Positions 38,001 to 49,975 of a stretch of 64,000 nt of DNA are shown here, piece by piece (position 1 is the first letter of the stretch; the number at the start of each line of letters is the position of its first letter). The position numbers were made by a program, and so were the translations under genes. The notes beneath the pieces were generated by a model that ran no database searches, had not been told where the DNA came from, and was given only the letters and a program-made list of their open reading frames with translations. This DNA comes from Branchiostoma floridae (taxonomy: Eukaryota > Chordata > Leptocardii > Amphioxiformes > Branchiostomatidae), in assembly GCF_000003815.2 (NCBI RefSeq), contig NC_049994.1, positions 4,072,786 to 4,136,785 of the forward strand, given 5' to 3'.

Positions 38001-40538
38001 CTCTTATCATTTAACAAAATGGAATCATGGCGATTTTTTTTTCAAATAACGTGAGTAATACGTTTGTGAAGGTTAGACATCCAGGAATCGTTACAATTGA
38101 AGACGAATAAATCTTTACTTCTGGATACTTTATTTTTATACAGACGTTTCGGAAGGCGTCCGCCTTCCTTCCTCAGTGAAAAGAAAATGAAGACAAACAA
38201 TTTCTTGAAACAAGGAATAATTCTTATGTTCTAAATAAACAAAAAAGGTAACGGCTAAGGTGTTCTAAAAAACGTCTAACAAACGTCTGTATAAAAATAA
38301 AGTATCCAGAAGTAAAGATTTATTCGTCTTCAATTGTAACGTGAGTAATATTTCAATAATTTGTACTGCTTATCCTAACCTTATCAATTTGTGTCGTTTA
38401 CGTTGTACCCTCTTCGCCTGAATAAAATACTATTGGAAATAACGAAAATGAACATACGTTTTCGCTACAAACGTCTTGTGGATGTACATTTTCCAAAGGT
38501 GAAACCAAGGTTCGTCTCCGCTTGGATGTGGGAGACCGTCTTTCAACAAAACACAGTTGTAGAGACCGAAATAACTTGGATCCTTTACTTCTATTTCAAA
38601 ATATGCCGATACGTTTTTAAATTTTGTGTCATTCGTAGGATTCACCTCCGCACTGAGTCGATGAACCTGTAGAGATGTAATATCAATATCAATACTGGTG
38701 TCTCTTTCTACTCAACTTACTTGCTCTTAATTCGATTCACTACCAGAAAAAAACATTGTTAGACAAAAATGCAAAGTAAACATCTTTAGCAAAATAAAGT
38801 TTGTTAGCTTCTGGTGACTGAGTACCTACCTCATCCCCATTGAAAGCCATGGCAATCCCATATGTGCCCTCTTCTTTCTGATGCTCAACAAGAAAGTGAC
38901 AGGTACGGTTGACTTTTTGTTTGATCCAAGTAAGCCCTTCAAGGAAAAAGCATAGAATATAACATTGTCCAGAAAATAATCAATACGCACCAATGCTAGA
39001 ATTAGGAGTTCTTAAACGTACAATTTGGTAATAATGTGTTCGAACAACAAACTATAGAGGAGTATTCAAAAGTGTAGGCAACAGTACTCATTAGCATCGA
39101 AAACGTCGGGTATATATCCACTTGTTGTCATGTTTTTCACGTAATCGATGTCTTCAAAGTTATACAACGTAGGCATACAACATGTACGGGTACATCACCA
39201 TAAACCTTTGAAGGAAAGTACACTACAGGCTGGTCTGGCATCTCTTTCAGTGAAAGAAGTTAGATAACGGAACTGAAAGTCAAAACTTCCGCGTCCAAGA
39301 CACTGCATGTTGCAAGAAGAAACAATTTAACACCTTCCTATAGAACAACAGCACTTGATAGTATTAGGCTCATACGAACCTATTAGTGGTGTGAGGTAAA
39401 ATGCACTGTCATTTACAACTGCTTCCGAACTGACAATGTTGAAAAATGACTTCTTCATGCAGCTGTAGCCCTTTGGTTTTAGTAAGCACTCATATCTTCC
39501 ATAGACATCAGAAGTGACATTCAAGACAAACGAGCCCTCCACGATTTTGCGCCGGAACGCCAGAGATGCATTCAAGGCCATCTGTAAAACGATAGGTGTT
39601 GTTTCAAAACTGCTTTAGTCCTATGGTAAAAAAAAGTATGTCCTTTTTCTTAAAATTTGATAGCTACGAGGGGCGTTCAATAAGTATTGCCCCTGACCCA
39701 TTTCCCATAGCAGGAGATTAATGAAACTTGGCACATTTATTAGTCGTTCTCTACATAGGAACCACCCAGAGTTATGCATTTCTCCCATTGTTTGATGCAG
39801 CTCTGAACACCGTTTTTGTAGAACACCCCAGGTTGGTCCTCCAACAGATGCCTCATCAATGGCAGAAGAGGAACGACCAGGTCTGGGAGCTGTTTCCACA
39901 GACTTACGGCCATGTTTGAATTCAGGATGCCAGCGTTTTACAAGGTCATATGATGGGGCATCATCACCATCAGTTTCTTTCATTTCATCAAAAGTCTCCT
40001 TTGGTGTGCGTCCTTTCAAATACAAAAACCGGATCACTGCACGACACTCAACTGGCTCCATTTCACACCTGGTCCATTTCACACCTGACTCAGTTCAAAC
40101 ACCAGTAAATCAGAAACCACAATTAGTTGAGAACTGTTTTTTGCAACATACCCCATAGAGATATGAATTATTACACATGCAAAATTTCATCTAGCTCAGA
40201 CAACTGAAAGTGGTTTAGAGGCATTACTTATTGAACGCCCCTCGTAGATTAAAATAAAGCATGCTTAAGACTGTGAAAAAGAAACAACGCACCTTTTTGC
40301 CATCTTTTTCAAGTACGATTTCCCAAGGGTAAACGGGGTTTGTCAGGGATTCTGCGTATTGACAGGAAAACAGCACTCTGCCCGCTTTGATGGTGACTGA
40401 TGGATTCGTTTTGAAAGCTGAAAAACATAATAATCAAAATATAACAAAATATAACAATCAACAATATATTTCAATAATCAAAATTAATTGGTTTTGATAT
40501 TTTGCGTATCATGATTTGTAGTGTCTAAGATACCTCTC

Positions 40539-40580
<42 letters not shown>

Positions 40581-43032
40581 ATGTATATGACACGATACTA
40601 ATGTATATATATATATATAGAGAGAGAGAGGGGTATTTTGGACACTACAAATCAGGATACTCAAAATATCATAACCAATTAACCTTAATTATTGAAATAT
40701 ATTGTTATTTCCCTTCACAAAACGAAAACAGCTGACTACGCATTCTTCGTTTAAAGGAGGCAATTACACTACGTGACAAACATGGCTCAATTCAAAGAAT
40801 TCTAAAACGTGGCGACATACCTTTTGGGCGAGGCAGGTGTAGTGACTGTCCGTCGATAGACGTTTTGAACATCGTTCCTTCTGCACAATCAAGTACGTGT
40901 TGCTTCAATACGCAATCGTAATCCCCGAAATCCTCAGTGCCATTAATGGATACTTTAAAAGATGATTTGTAGATGTGGTCATCTAAGGATACAGAAGTAC
41001 TGGAAGCAACCTGTGGCAATGTATGTTTTGAATTGTCAGTTACACACAATCCAAGATAATGCAATACAATAGTATGTACCTATACGGTTCCATGAAAAAC
41101 ATTATGGTATATTTCTTTCAAACATTTTATCTTGCCATAATGTCAGCAGTGTACAGTAGCCTTTATTTTTGTCCAAACCCAATCTTCAATTTTTCAAAAA
41201 TTGGCTAAATATTTGGCTTGTATAAACCTTTTAGGTTTAGAAAATATTATTCACTTTTTAAGCATAAACAAAGATCTTGTCACAGTGATGATTTTTAATT
41301 GCAATTTCCAACCACAACTTGAAGAATAGGCAAAAGAACGTGACTGTAGCAACTTACCACCTTGCCATCTTTCATCAACACCATTTCACACGAACCCGTA
41401 GAACATGTGCAGCAATCGAAGCAGAGAACTTGACACATCAATTTCGCTTTACACTTTTTGGTTAGCTTAGCTATAGGCTGGGGATGCAAAGGCCTCAGCC
41501 AAACGTCACGAGGATCTGGAAGAAAATGATTTAGTGATCAAGCATCGAAATGTATATTCTCCTGGACTCAATGCCCAATTATATGGCTGGTATCTAAACA
41601 ACTAAACACTAAATACTGAAACATGCGGACGAACGAAACAACGAACGAACGGTGTGAGTGAATCCGGTGTCACATGGAATGCTATGTTTACTCACCGTTT
41701 AGCGTGAACATGTTGACAAAGTGTTTAAGCTCCCCTCCTTTCATCTTTGAAGATCCAGTATGGTTTAAAGTCACATAGCATTCGTACCAACCGTAGTCCG
41801 GCTTCTCAATGTTTCGTATTGACAAGATAGAACGGACAAGTGTTGTATTCTTGGGATACAAGCATGTGTGGCTTATATTTTGGCAATTGTCACAACGTCT
41901 TCAGAAACGGTAACTCGACCATCAGACGTGTTTGAGATCTGAAAAAGAATATTGAAATAAATTTCCGTAGTTTGCATATGGATGCTATTGGATGTGCAGT
42001 GGTGCTATATCTGTATTGTTACCAAAGTTATTTTTGCGGAATAATGTGTTGTTCACTTAGCCAAAGTTTTGGTCATTCTTCTCAGGGCTAGTTTTATTTC
42101 GCACTTCAGCTATATGTCGCTGCTGCACTGTGAATAATGTGGTGCCAAACAGTACTAAAATCTAAATGACGTGACTGAGACAAAGTAAAACCGATTTGTA
42201 TAGCATCGAGAGAAGATGACAGACGGTTATCGAGACGTCAGACTGTCAACGCAACATCGGCTACAATTCACATGATTTGCATACAAAGATTTTGTTATAA
42301 AGTGTTTTATCAGCCAGGCAACCTGTCAAAACTATTCACGTATATTCCATGTCTGGTAAAATGTAGCAGAGAGATCAACTGTTCTGATGAGACTTGAGGT
42401 AATAGATAACAAGCGTGCATTATATTCCTTCATGTTAAACAAATGGAGCAAACTTGCCATATATTTGTAAAAGAAACTAATGACACAGTATCCTATTTCC
42501 AAAAATAACATCATAGCCACCTGTCGATTGCGTTTGGTCCAAAACAGTTTCACTCCGGCATCAATATTGTCGATGGGAAAATGACATCTCAACTCCTGTC
42601 TTCTGCGTTCTCCTGGCAAGGGGTAGTTCAATAAAGAACCCCGACGAGAGGACAAACCTGCATTTTAATACAAGAGACATTAGACATCAGGTAGATCTAT
42701 TTTAAGCCTTACAATAAACCAGACTGTTGAGGTTGGTGAAGAATAAATTCTTTTTGTTCTTTGATTACATGACATTTCAAAGTAGCGAAGTTATGATGAT
42801 AATGATAATAGTGGGTATTATCGTATTTCTCATTCCAAAGTCAACCATATTTTCTCAATTTGAATTGACCACATTCAAGTTTCAACGTCCTACCGTATGT
42901 ACGTACTATTTTACAATGTATCACAATCAGCTAAATCTTCAACAACTAACCTTCAGGACAGACAGTCATTGAAGTTGACGTCACCATACTAGGTGACAGC
43001 AGCAAGATCCAGAAGAGCAAAATACGGTCCAT
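34426..43032 (-). CDS. Receptor gene 3: five-Ig TIR receptor with one-base frameshift in exon 3
   Basis: Same 15-exon plan as gene 2. Exons in order: 42951-43032, 42521-42657, 41696-41938, 41358-41515, 40821-41010, 40293-40417, 39380-39581, 38830-38936, 38458-38666, 37418-37482, 36933-37051, 36403-36613, 35973-36128, 35199-35366, 34426-35006. The signal peptide begins MDRILLFWILLLSPSM. The coding sum is 2,753 nt, one short of a multiple of three, because exon 3 lacks a base near 41,880 and meets an in-frame TAA. All other exons are open with good splice sites, so this is a recent lesion, a polymorphism or an assembly error. Without it the protein would be 917 aa. Confidence 0.82.
35199..35366 (-). 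CDS. Gene 3 exon 14: transmembrane helix
   Basis: Encodes LEIIYLTVAFISLGILCFLC, then KRKMDERDIRITLQNIHHME. The juxtamembrane ERDIRITLQNI motif matches gene 2. At 168 nt it is longer than the gene 2 exon, mainly before the helix. Confidence 0.85.
38061..38337. mobile_element. Foldback insertion with ~60-bp inverted ends and a 13-bp direct repeat
   Basis: cgttacaattgaagacgaat at 38089 is inverted at the right end (to 38341). The direct repeat aacgtgagtaata flanks the insertion at 38048-38060 and 38338-38350, resembling a target-site duplication. A related, degenerate left half occurs at 49,067-49,150. It lies in gene 3 intron 9. Confidence 0.75.
39667..40244 (-). mobile_element. Truncated mariner-type (SETMAR-like N-terminus) element
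   Basis: Terminal inverted repeats cgaggggcgttcaataagta and its complement are flanked by TA on both sides (39665-39666, 40245-40246), the Tc1/mariner signature. On the minus strand the interior encodes the paired helix-turn-helix region of a mariner transposase (AVIRFLYLKGRTPKETFDEM, then SYDLVKRWHPEFKHGRKS and PRPGRSSSA). The catalytic DDD domain is absent, so it is nonautonomous. It lies in gene 3 intron 6. Confidence 0.9.
40460..40706. repeat. Imperfect palindrome with (TC)n/(TA)n/(GA)n core
   Basis: Arms of about 75-90 bp are inverted around a microsatellite core: left has ttaattggttttgatatttt and gatttgtagtgtc, right has gacactacaaatc and aaaatatcataaccaattaa. It could fold into a hairpin of about 120 bp per side. 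It lies in gene 3 intron 5. Confidence 0.85.
41696..41938 (-). CDS. Gene 3 exon 3 (second half of Ig1), frameshifted
   Basis: Begins in frame with [16 protein letters not shown], then reads into TAA at 41873-41875. Shifting by one base restores homology (ISHTCLYPKNTTLVRSILSI, then YGWYECYV). The exon is 243 nt; paralogous exons are 244 and 250 nt, both with remainder 1. The missing base falls next to a short A run. Confidence 0.85.
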
Positions 43033-43370
43033 CTTTTCCTGGCTACAGATTTAAAATCTAACTACCTGGCAAGGCGAAACTTTACACTGCTTTTATGACA
43101 GGCACCGGCCAAGCCCAACACATATTACTTTTCCTCATTTATTCATATCGTATGTGACGTGCTCGTTTAACTAAAACATCAGTGACATTTCCAGAAGTTT
43201 TATTCTAGGGTAACTTGATGACAATCTTAACGATTTGGGGCTTTTCTGTTGTTGAACATTTGAAATATACATGAGCAAATGTCGGGGGTTGATTGGTAAG
43301 TGTGACAGCAAAAGACAACATTTGCTTTGTAACCCAACCTGTACTTGCTCCTCGACTCTTTGTCACCACT

Positions 43371-43380
43371 GGAAAGCACC
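43371..43380 (-). promoter_or_regulatory. Rel/NF-kB-like site upstream of receptor gene 3
   Basis: GGTGCTTTCC on the gene strand, identical to the gene 1 site and 339-348 bp upstream of the ATG. The neighbouring ctttgtcacca is also shared with gene 1. Confidence 0.45.
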
Positions 43381-45637
43381 GAAACTTTATTTATAGCGCT
43401 GTGAAGTCAACTTTGAAAGAGAGCAGCACAATTCATCTCTTGTAAGTTGTAGTGCATGCGCATTATACCTCGCTCATGAAAGTGTTGCGTGCACGTGAGT
43501 CATAACTACCGACAGCCAAAGCAACACGACAGGTGCGGCCATGCAAGCATTTTTCCCAATAAAAAAACAGCCTAAACAATATGCAATTGTCAAACTGTGC
43601 ATCACATACTGATGTAAGCAGGCGTTTGTTTGTCGCGGTCATAAAAGTAGGCGGGTGAAATATCGTGTTATACGTCTAGATCAATCTCACGTACCTCTGG
43701 TATGTTGCAATACATGGCCATGGACAGGTATAGCGTGTGCTGTATGCCGCTGAACCTTTCTGATCTATTACTTTTCAAGATTAGTAAATACGTAATGACA
43801 ACCATTGCGCTAGACAGAACCCGGCTGAAAATTACCCTATGTTACAGCTATCCAAAGTGATTGTTCTCCTCTGACAGTAAGGGAGTCTGTCCAACATTTT
43901 CCAAACATACATTTAGAGTGTGCACAGCTGTTAAACGCCAAAACAACAATCCCCACTCAAGAAATCAGCAAAGGGTTTACTGTCGTCGTTCGAAATTCCA
44001 AACATCCAAAGCATACTATATCCGTAATCATTTTTTGTGGCTTGCAACGAAAGCTTGCAACTTGCAACATACTAGTAGATTACTGCGATAAAAGCGGGAA
44101 GGAAACTCCATCAATAGTGTAACTAGCGAAGATTTCCAATATGTCTACAACCTGACCACCCCTAGCGATTAATAGGTCCTTCCATCCGTCATCGACACAT
44201 GAGATGATACGACAGGAAAGTGGTGGCTGTGAAAGGGGTACCTGGGTTTCAAGTTCTTCTTTTTAATTCCATACTGTAGGAACATAATCGTATTAAAGTG
44301 AAGATATAATGCTGTAAATATAACTGTACCAAATGAATGTTTAAGAGAAAGTAGGACTAGGTTTATCCATAGTTATCTCTTTTTTTAAAGATTCTAGGTT
44401 TCCCGAACCCACATACAGAGCCTTTTACCAGCTGACGGTCGCAAGGCAACCGCGCGACGCTGTCTCTGAGTGGAGGGGCCGGTGGACCGAGTTAAGACGG
44501 AAGACTTGTCACACTTCCTTTCCTCGGGCCATAAAGATACCTCTTCTCTCTTTTCTTCGTCCTCCTTGGAATTCCATTCCCAACTATACATGTCCTCAAC
44601 GTACTAAAGTGAGGAATTCTTTCCAACAAACCCTACAAGTGTTAAGGTAAGTGAGTTTTCTACTTTGGTGATTTTGCTTGACAAGAGGGCCTAGATATCA
44701 TGTTGTTGGCGAAACAGTGTCGGATTTAAGCGTTGTTTATCTTAGTACGTAGTAGACCCAAATAAGATTAAGCATGATACGTGTATAATACAGAAGAGAA
44801 TGAAGCCATAGAATGTTTGACTGTCTCCTTTTCTAATTTCTAAATGTGCAGTCGTTCCGGGTTCGATTAAGACAGCTTTAAGCAGATCGGCTTCCTAACA
44901 TTTTTAATCGACTACCCTTGCGACTACGGCCTTTTTCCTACATAACATTTGTAGTTAAATGAGTTATTTCAGAGTATTTGTCAAAAAGGTTGGGTTGAGA
45001 AAAAAATATGTGAAACAATCTAGGTTTAGATTCAGCTTAGAGTCAAGTATAAATCTAAACAACGCCTAATACTTAATTTGTAACCGTCCCATGCTATATC
45101 TTAAATCACTAAATTTTAACGTGTACTCGTACACATTTATAGCTATAAAAGAGCATAGAAAAGTTCCCCTAAAAAAGCAAGAAATGCTTACATGTTTGTA
45201 AGTACATTACTGAAACGAAAAGGGCTCTAGGAGACCAAAGGGTAGTGAGTGAAAGTGTATTGACCACCACTTGACCATTCGATCCTATTGAGTCCGGTTG
45301 TATCGAATGCTTGGTAACATTTCTTCCCTTCACGGGCCACGGGGGCCCAAAAGGCGCCCAGACTCTCTACTCTAACCCTGAGTGCTTCTTTTATTCCCGT
45401 CGCCATGTTACAAGTGGCTACCACTCTATGGTAATGTACAATTCAAACTCAAGATCTGTTTTGTAATTGTAATCTTACGAAAGCCTATGTAACAAATTCT
45501 GTTTCTTTCCGATTGCTAGTCTCTTCTAGACTCCGGCCTGGCCGAATAGTAATAGGGAAATTTGACCAAGTTAGGAATAAAAGTCTAGTAGGAGTTAATT
45601 GGCCTAGGAGTGAACTGTTCGGCCGGATAGCTGGATC

Positions 45638-45673
45638 AAGGAGGTTAAAAAAACATTGTTTTTAACCTCCTTG
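45638..45673. repeat. Perfect short palindrome (aaggaggttaaaaa stem)
   Basis: A 14-bp stem, aaggaggttaaaaa, with a 7-8 base loop and its complement tttttaacctcctt. The same aaggaggttaaa sequence forms an inverted pair at 62,600 and 63,752, so it may be a minimal relic of one MITE family. Confidence 0.6.
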
Positions 45674-46439
45674 GTTGGATAGACTGCAAAAGACTGACTG
45701 AAAACCCATAGCAACGTATTTGTCCCTATTTGGCCAAACTCTTCTCTGTTTTATCCAGCTGACACGTCTGTCTGAAGACTACCGATTACGGCCCTGAAAA
45801 AAATAGGGTCGGTATGTAGGGATTCTTTTATTTTTTCCGTTTGACAGTGCAAAATTTTCTTGGCAGGTTGTATTTCTAGGGTCAGTCGGGCAACCAACAA
45901 CATAATTCCTAAGCCTTACTATGTAGCTATCTGAATGAAAAAAAAATCGCTGCATGTGTATGGGTTTACAATTAACTACGTAAGACGGCAAATTCTAGAG
46001 CTTCTTGTTTTGTTAGCTCATCGCTAAGAGTGTCACAAAGGGGCGAGGTGCGGTGATTACAATAATTACCTGTTATTGTTATGATAATACCTTTCCATCT
46101 TGATGTGTAGTAGACAGATTGGGAATTGAAAAGGCATATTTTGAGTTTGTGTTTTGATATATAAACTAAAACGGTCACCAGCGTACCACCACAAACAAAA
46201 CGACTTCGTCTAGACTATCTGTCAAGCACTTAGACACTACTAATATTTTCTTAGCTTGTCGCAAACACTCCCTTCTCCCTCACCGGTCAGATTAGCCCCA
46301 TTATAAGACAACGTTCTTTTGTGAAACCTATCAACGGCACGAAAAGCAAAGATTCCTTCAAAGGAATTCCCCAGCCCACTCAACCCCTGAACCATTGTTT
46401 TGTAATTGGCCGATAAATTATTTATTTACCCGCTTGAAT

Positions 46440-46660
46440 ACGCTGCAAAAATACAAGCTGTTTTGCCAATACGTAAAGCGTACGCGCCCGCAGAATGGAA
46501 CCCGTTGTCCATAGTAACTATACCCTGGTCATTTGTTCACGGGGTATACACCTGTCAGGGCTCGTCTCAACACACCTTTCGATGCCCTTCTCAAAAACTA
46601 TTTATTTGTTGACCCCAAAACTCCTGTTGTTACTGATTCTTTTAGGGCTACATTCTTTTG
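46440..46660 (+). mobile_element. Degenerate LINE 3' end remnant
   Basis: Across frames it reads PAEWNPLS and, further on, ARLNTPFDALLKNYLFVDP, resembling the C-terminal end of CR1/L2-type reverse transcriptase ORFs (LWNSLP ... F+..LK..L). The frame is broken and no catalytic motif is present. Confidence 0.4.
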
Positions 46661-46861
46661 GTGGTAACCACCCACACTTACTTATTGTAGAGATTTTGTA
46701 TATTCTAAAACCTGCAAAAAAAGTACATATTGGGAAGGGAAAAGAAAGAACTATGAAACGACCCCGGTTACAGTGCTTGAATGCCAGATAAGTGCACCAC
46801 TGGCAACAACACACAGGGACAATAGAGACACACCGCGACCAATCAGAAAAAGGCGTCGTGT

Positions 46862-46876
46862 GTTGCCAATGGTTAC
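46862..46876 (+). promoter_or_regulatory. RFX X-box-like motif upstream of SPMIP4
   Basis: GTTGCC AAT GGTTAC fits the X-box consensus GTNRCC-N0-3-RGYAAC with one mismatch. It lies about 150 bp before the ATG, close to a CCAAT sequence at about 46,839. RFX factors commonly drive ciliary and axonemal genes; use here is inferred. Confidence 0.5.
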
Positions 46877-47025
46877 CCTCGTGTGTTGGGAGTGCCGGTT
46901 CAACATGGCAGACACCTGTGTATGAAAAACGAGTCTCAGCGCTAGTAAGGTGTTGTTTTCGTCATGTAGCTGTTTCTTACTGGAATTCTTTACCTGTTCC
47001 ACCTGCAAAAACAAGGTAAACTAAG

Positions 47026-49896
47026 ATGGCAGCCACACAGGCCTTGCCGTTGTCGCATTACTACAAGGAGACGCAAGGGTTGGACTACCTAGGGGGGAGT
47101 TTCAAGTCGTCTGAGTTGTTCAACCCACTCCAGAGCCCACAGCGACCAACCGTAAACGAAGTCAGGTAAGCGGTTTATCCACTTTGTCAGTATGTAAAGG
47201 AGGATTTCTCCTTGTTAAAATGAGCCGGAAATTCATGTATACCTCCGTGATTTCTTCACTATTTGCTCGGTCGTGACTGCACATATATCGTTTGTGACCA
47301 AATGTCGTTAACGTTTGTCACTATAGGGTAGACAAAAAACTACACGAACTAAACGCACTAAAAGTCCTATTGTCAAGAAAGACATAATTAAGACTATAAG
47401 ATCAACAAGGTTTTGTTGAATATCCCTCTTAGCTATAGGGTAGGAGTAATGGCATGGAAAATCCTACAGTGTTTTCTATTTGCTTTTAACGTATTACCAT
47501 TCGGCTGCGCCTTGCTGAATAAACATGCCTCTAGAAAGGGTTAACAAAGTGAAGGATGTTAAATGAAACCCAATGTGTTTGCTTCTTTATAAAACCACCC
47601 GCGTTTACAATAAAAAGAAAACACTTATCTCTCGAACGATATTGAACATCTTTTCATTAAATTTTTAATCAGAAAGCTACAACTACGCAGGTATAAATGA
47701 ATATAATCTAAATGTGTGAACGTTTCAACACGTACGGATATATCAGTCTTTTGTGGATGCACACATACGGGGGTCTTCCTGTAGACTAGAATTCTAGTCC
47801 AAGAAAGAATTTATAATTAAGATTGAGACGAACTGAACCAAGATGCCATGGCTACATAGCAACACTAGAAGTATTTATTGGCACAGTGTGTGGTTATATC
47901 AGTCTAATGTATCCTCCCCTAAGCCAAATGTTGTCCACCTATCTCTTATCTACTGATGTGTTGACAGTACTCCCAGTGTATTGCCTTAACAGCTCTTCTT
48001 GTCTTAATTGTACCCCGTTCTCCACGTAACAACTTAAGGTGTAATTAAGGGCGACGGAGAAAGGGCTTCTTCTTGATAAAGAGGCTTTTAATGGCCCTGT
48101 AATATCGGGTGTAATCGCATACGACCCCACCAAGTGTTTAAACAGTGCCATTTGTCAAATAGTCCTAGCACTCGCTACTTGACCTGATTCGATCTTTCCT
48201 CTTTTATACGCGTTTACGGGTAATTCTATTCGTGTTAATATTTCCTGAAATGTAGAACCTGTGTTTGAAGTTTCAGGAGCATAATTTCAATGGATTTGTT
48301 TGATTTGCTTTTTGTATTTAGACGCAAGTACGTATATGTTAATCGCGCGTTTGTTAATACGTCATACAACATGCGTCACCAGCATGGGAGGAACAGTACA
48401 ACGGAAATTGGACTTAACGCACATTTTAACACGAATGTCACTGATTTCCATAGCGTACATACCTGGCGCCATGATACTGTATACATGTCAACACTAGCGA
48501 TGACCTACGGCATTTCTTATCGGCCATTATAGTATAGTTGACCCAAATCTTTTGTATTGTATTTAGGATTAGTCCATTTAAAAATAAAAGAGGGGGCGAT
48601 GTGTTATTCTTTTCTATTTTGTCGAAGAAAGGGGGTTGTATTTTGAAATTTTTTCCGTATGGGAGTCTAAAATAGAATGAAACAGTAACAAGATATCGGT
48701 AGATAATGAAGACAGCAGCAACAATGCAATGTATGGAATGTTTTGTGGGACAGTTTGCCGCAGGTTGTATGATTTCCAAGTAATGCTGGGCCGGTTATTT
48801 CTGAAGTAATTATCATATCAAGGAGCCTGTATGAAAGTTCCTTGATCATATCATGTGTAAAATATGTCCCCAAAGCCAACATTTTGCGTCCATTCCTATA
48901 ATGCTAAGGTCACTTTTTCCAACCGGAGCCCAGAAATGAAAAAAAAGTGTATGTTAATAAATATGCAAAATTGTTGTGCTGAAAATTTTGGTACACTTTG
49001 TGTATTCAGACCTACGAATATATAGTATAATTTTCAAACCATATTTATAATAATTTTTCTCAATACGTTTGTAAAGATTAGTCATCCAGGAAATCAAATA
49101 ATAGAAGATGAATCAATCTTTACTGCTGGATAAAAATACATTCAGACGATTTTTAGATATTTTTCGTTCAGGATAAGGGTGCTATTTTTTTAGTCTCTGC
49201 AATACTGACTACGCTGGCTGTTAAAGGGTCGAATAATTTGCCAGGGGTGTTTTGCTACCATAACCTCAGCGTGAACTGACTCCACTGGCCAATTTCCCGA
49301 TTTTGCCGAATTCTAAGATCCCTGAACCCACGTAGGAAGTCCTGGTACATATATATATATGGCTACTATTTTTTTTCTGTTATCAATTTTCTATTTCTCA
49401 ATTTTGTCCATAGTTTTGAGAAGTACCGAGCGCTTGTTGAGAAGAACACGAAGGCTCCATGGGGCCGAGGAAAGCTGGAGTATGGCGGAGAGAGGCCGGT
49501 ACAACTGCCCGACCAGTACAGGCCGAAGGGAGAACCGCCTACCGTGGTGCAGAAAACACACAGGCACTACGGCAGTGGGGCCGACGGATATCCACGGTAC
49601 GTATATATAGATTAATGTTTTAATAAGAACACAAAGACACGCAGATTATATAGATATGTGCCGGCAAACTATTGATCAGATACTTCAAGATTAGAATCTA
49701 TTTGCGATGTATGCTTTGGAAAATATACGTAGCATATCCATTAGGTTATGATCGAAGTCAAACCCAACCTATGTAGACATAGCCAACACTAGTATATGCT
49801 TGGTCTATTTGGTCCATTGTCACGATATCATTTCAATGAAATTTTCATAGTTACATGTCTGTCTGTCTCTCTACCTCTCTCTCTCTGTATATATAT

Positions 49897-49975
<79 letters not shown>

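Larger units (their letters stand above)
43033..46440. other. Intergenic region between receptor gene 3 and SPMIP4
   Basis: No convincing coding exon. It contains the gene 3 promoter, a short hairpin at 45,638-45,673, and a possible noncoding first-exon donor (gtgttaag/gtaagtgag) at about 44,645 on the plus strand, low confidence. Confidence 0.5.
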
